A DNA stretch of 15,001 nucleotides from Actinomycetota bacterium (lineage in GTDB: Bacteria; Cyanobacteriota; Vampirovibrionia; Obscuribacterales; Obscuribacteraceae). Every line of letters begins with the position of its first letter. Position 1 is the first letter of the stretch. This document shows, one piece after another, positions 14,803-15,001 of this stretch. The notes under the pieces were generated by a model that was given only the letters and a program-made list of their open reading frames with translations, ran no database searches and was not told where the DNA came from. Made by a program: the position numbers and the translations under genes. Where the stretch lies: contig CAJCIF010000010.1 of the NCBI GenBank assembly GCA_903970355.1, forward strand, positions 1 through 15,001, read 5' to 3'.

Positions 14803-14881
14803 CTGCTTTTGCCGCTGTCACATTTGGTGGCAACCAGGGTAGGGTGGTCACGTAACCTCCACAAACAATACCTATGCTGGA

Positions 14882-14887
14882 TATAAT
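14882..14887 (+). promoter_or_regulatory. Putative -10 box before the truncated gene
   Basis: A perfect TATAAT 21 nt before the ATG at 14909. The matching -35 position (about 14859, CCACAA) is poor, so this is only a partial promoter match. Confidence 0.35.
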
Positions 14888-14908
14888 CCCCAATCTTGGG
14901 TGGCGAAC

Positions 14909-14974
14909 ATGAAAGCGTTGGTTTGCTCTGTCTTTTCGGCTTTTCTAGCCTGTCCAGTTGCGCTGGCCCATGGT
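14909..14974 (+). CDS. Start of a secreted protein, truncated at the contig end
   Basis: Only 22 genuine codons remain: a Lys-containing start, a hydrophobic core (about 4-18) and an A-L-A cleavage site at 18-20 followed by H-G. This is a complete signal peptide. A GGTGG ribosome site lies just upstream. The frame then continues into R-S-E-E-R-R-V-G-K, which is translated Illumina adapter, not protein. The mature protein is therefore not in the window and its function cannot be told. Confidence 0.6.
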
Positions 14975-15001
14975 AGATCGGAAGAGCGTCGTGTAGGGAA
15001 A
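14975..15001. other. Illumina TruSeq adapter read-through (artefact)
   Basis: The last 27 bases begin AGATCGGAAGAGCGTCGTGT and continue to the window edge in exact agreement with the standard Illumina TruSeq universal adapter read-through sequence. This is library-construction DNA left at the contig end, not genome. It should be trimmed before annotation. Confidence 0.97.

Noticed and set aside
14284..14834. 13-bp direct repeat ATTTGGTGGCAAC at 14284-14296 and 14822-14834 flanking the DUF6941-like gene
   Set aside because: A repeat of this length is expected about once or twice by chance in 15 kb, and there is no mobile-element gene or att-like structure.
1..15001. CRISPR array, tRNA, rRNA, insertion sequence or phage genes
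   Set aside because: No regularly spaced repeats, cloverleaf candidates, transposase/integrase motifs or structural phage genes were found on reading both strands.

Overview
The window holds a complete, tightly packed histidine-biosynthesis operon on the minus strand (about 9.72 kb down to 0.89 kb), flanked by accessory genes. Its G+C content looks moderate (mid-40s percent by eye), it uses the standard code with ATG and GTG starts, and it carries two secreted tetratricopeptide-repeat (TPR) proteins. The window resembles an uncultured bacterium, and a non-photosynthetic relative of Cyanobacteria (Melainabacteria/Obscuribacter-like) is my best guess, but nothing here proves it. The right edge is an Illumina adapter read-through, so this is a contig end from a short-read assembly.

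Layout. 14-901 (+) is a secreted TPR protein that meets the end of the his operon tail to tail. 9719-894 (-) is the his operon, in transcription order: a 15-residue leader peptide with five consecutive His codons, a competing antiterminator/terminator, hisG (long form), hisH, hisF, a three-domain hisA-hisI-hisE fusion, a class I aminotransferase (probable HisC function), hisD, an APH-fold kinase-like protein, and a large HAD phosphatase-like protein. Gene borders are mostly overlaps of 1 to 11 bp or short gaps, so the two unassigned genes at the end look like full members of the operon. No hisB (IGP dehydratase) is present, and the only phosphatase-like gene that could act as histidinol-phosphatase is the terminal HAD protein.

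9720-10096 is a regulatory intergenic region with several short dyads and a plausible 42-residue membrane ORF (-). 10097-11384 (+) is a two-gene unit: a VIT1/CCC1-type Fe/Mn transporter and a GTG-started peptide deformylase separated by 1 nt. 12174-11377 (-) is a secreted protein of unknown function, and 14112-12223 (-) is a large secreted TPR protein. 14431-14802 (+) is a small, probably cytoplasmic DUF6941-like protein. 14909 onward (+) is the first 22 codons of a secreted protein, cut by adapter sequence that begins at 14975.

Main result. The his operon appears to be controlled by ribosome-mediated transcription attenuation. The end of the leader ORF (9681-9672) can pair with 9641-9633, which includes the 5' arm of the intrinsic terminator. 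A ribosome stalled on the His codons would leave that arm free (operon on), and one reaching the stop codon would cover it (operon off). The operon also carries an unusual HisA-HisI-HisE fusion, an Arg at an expected zinc-ligand position of HisD, and an uncharacterised kinase-phosphatase gene pair.
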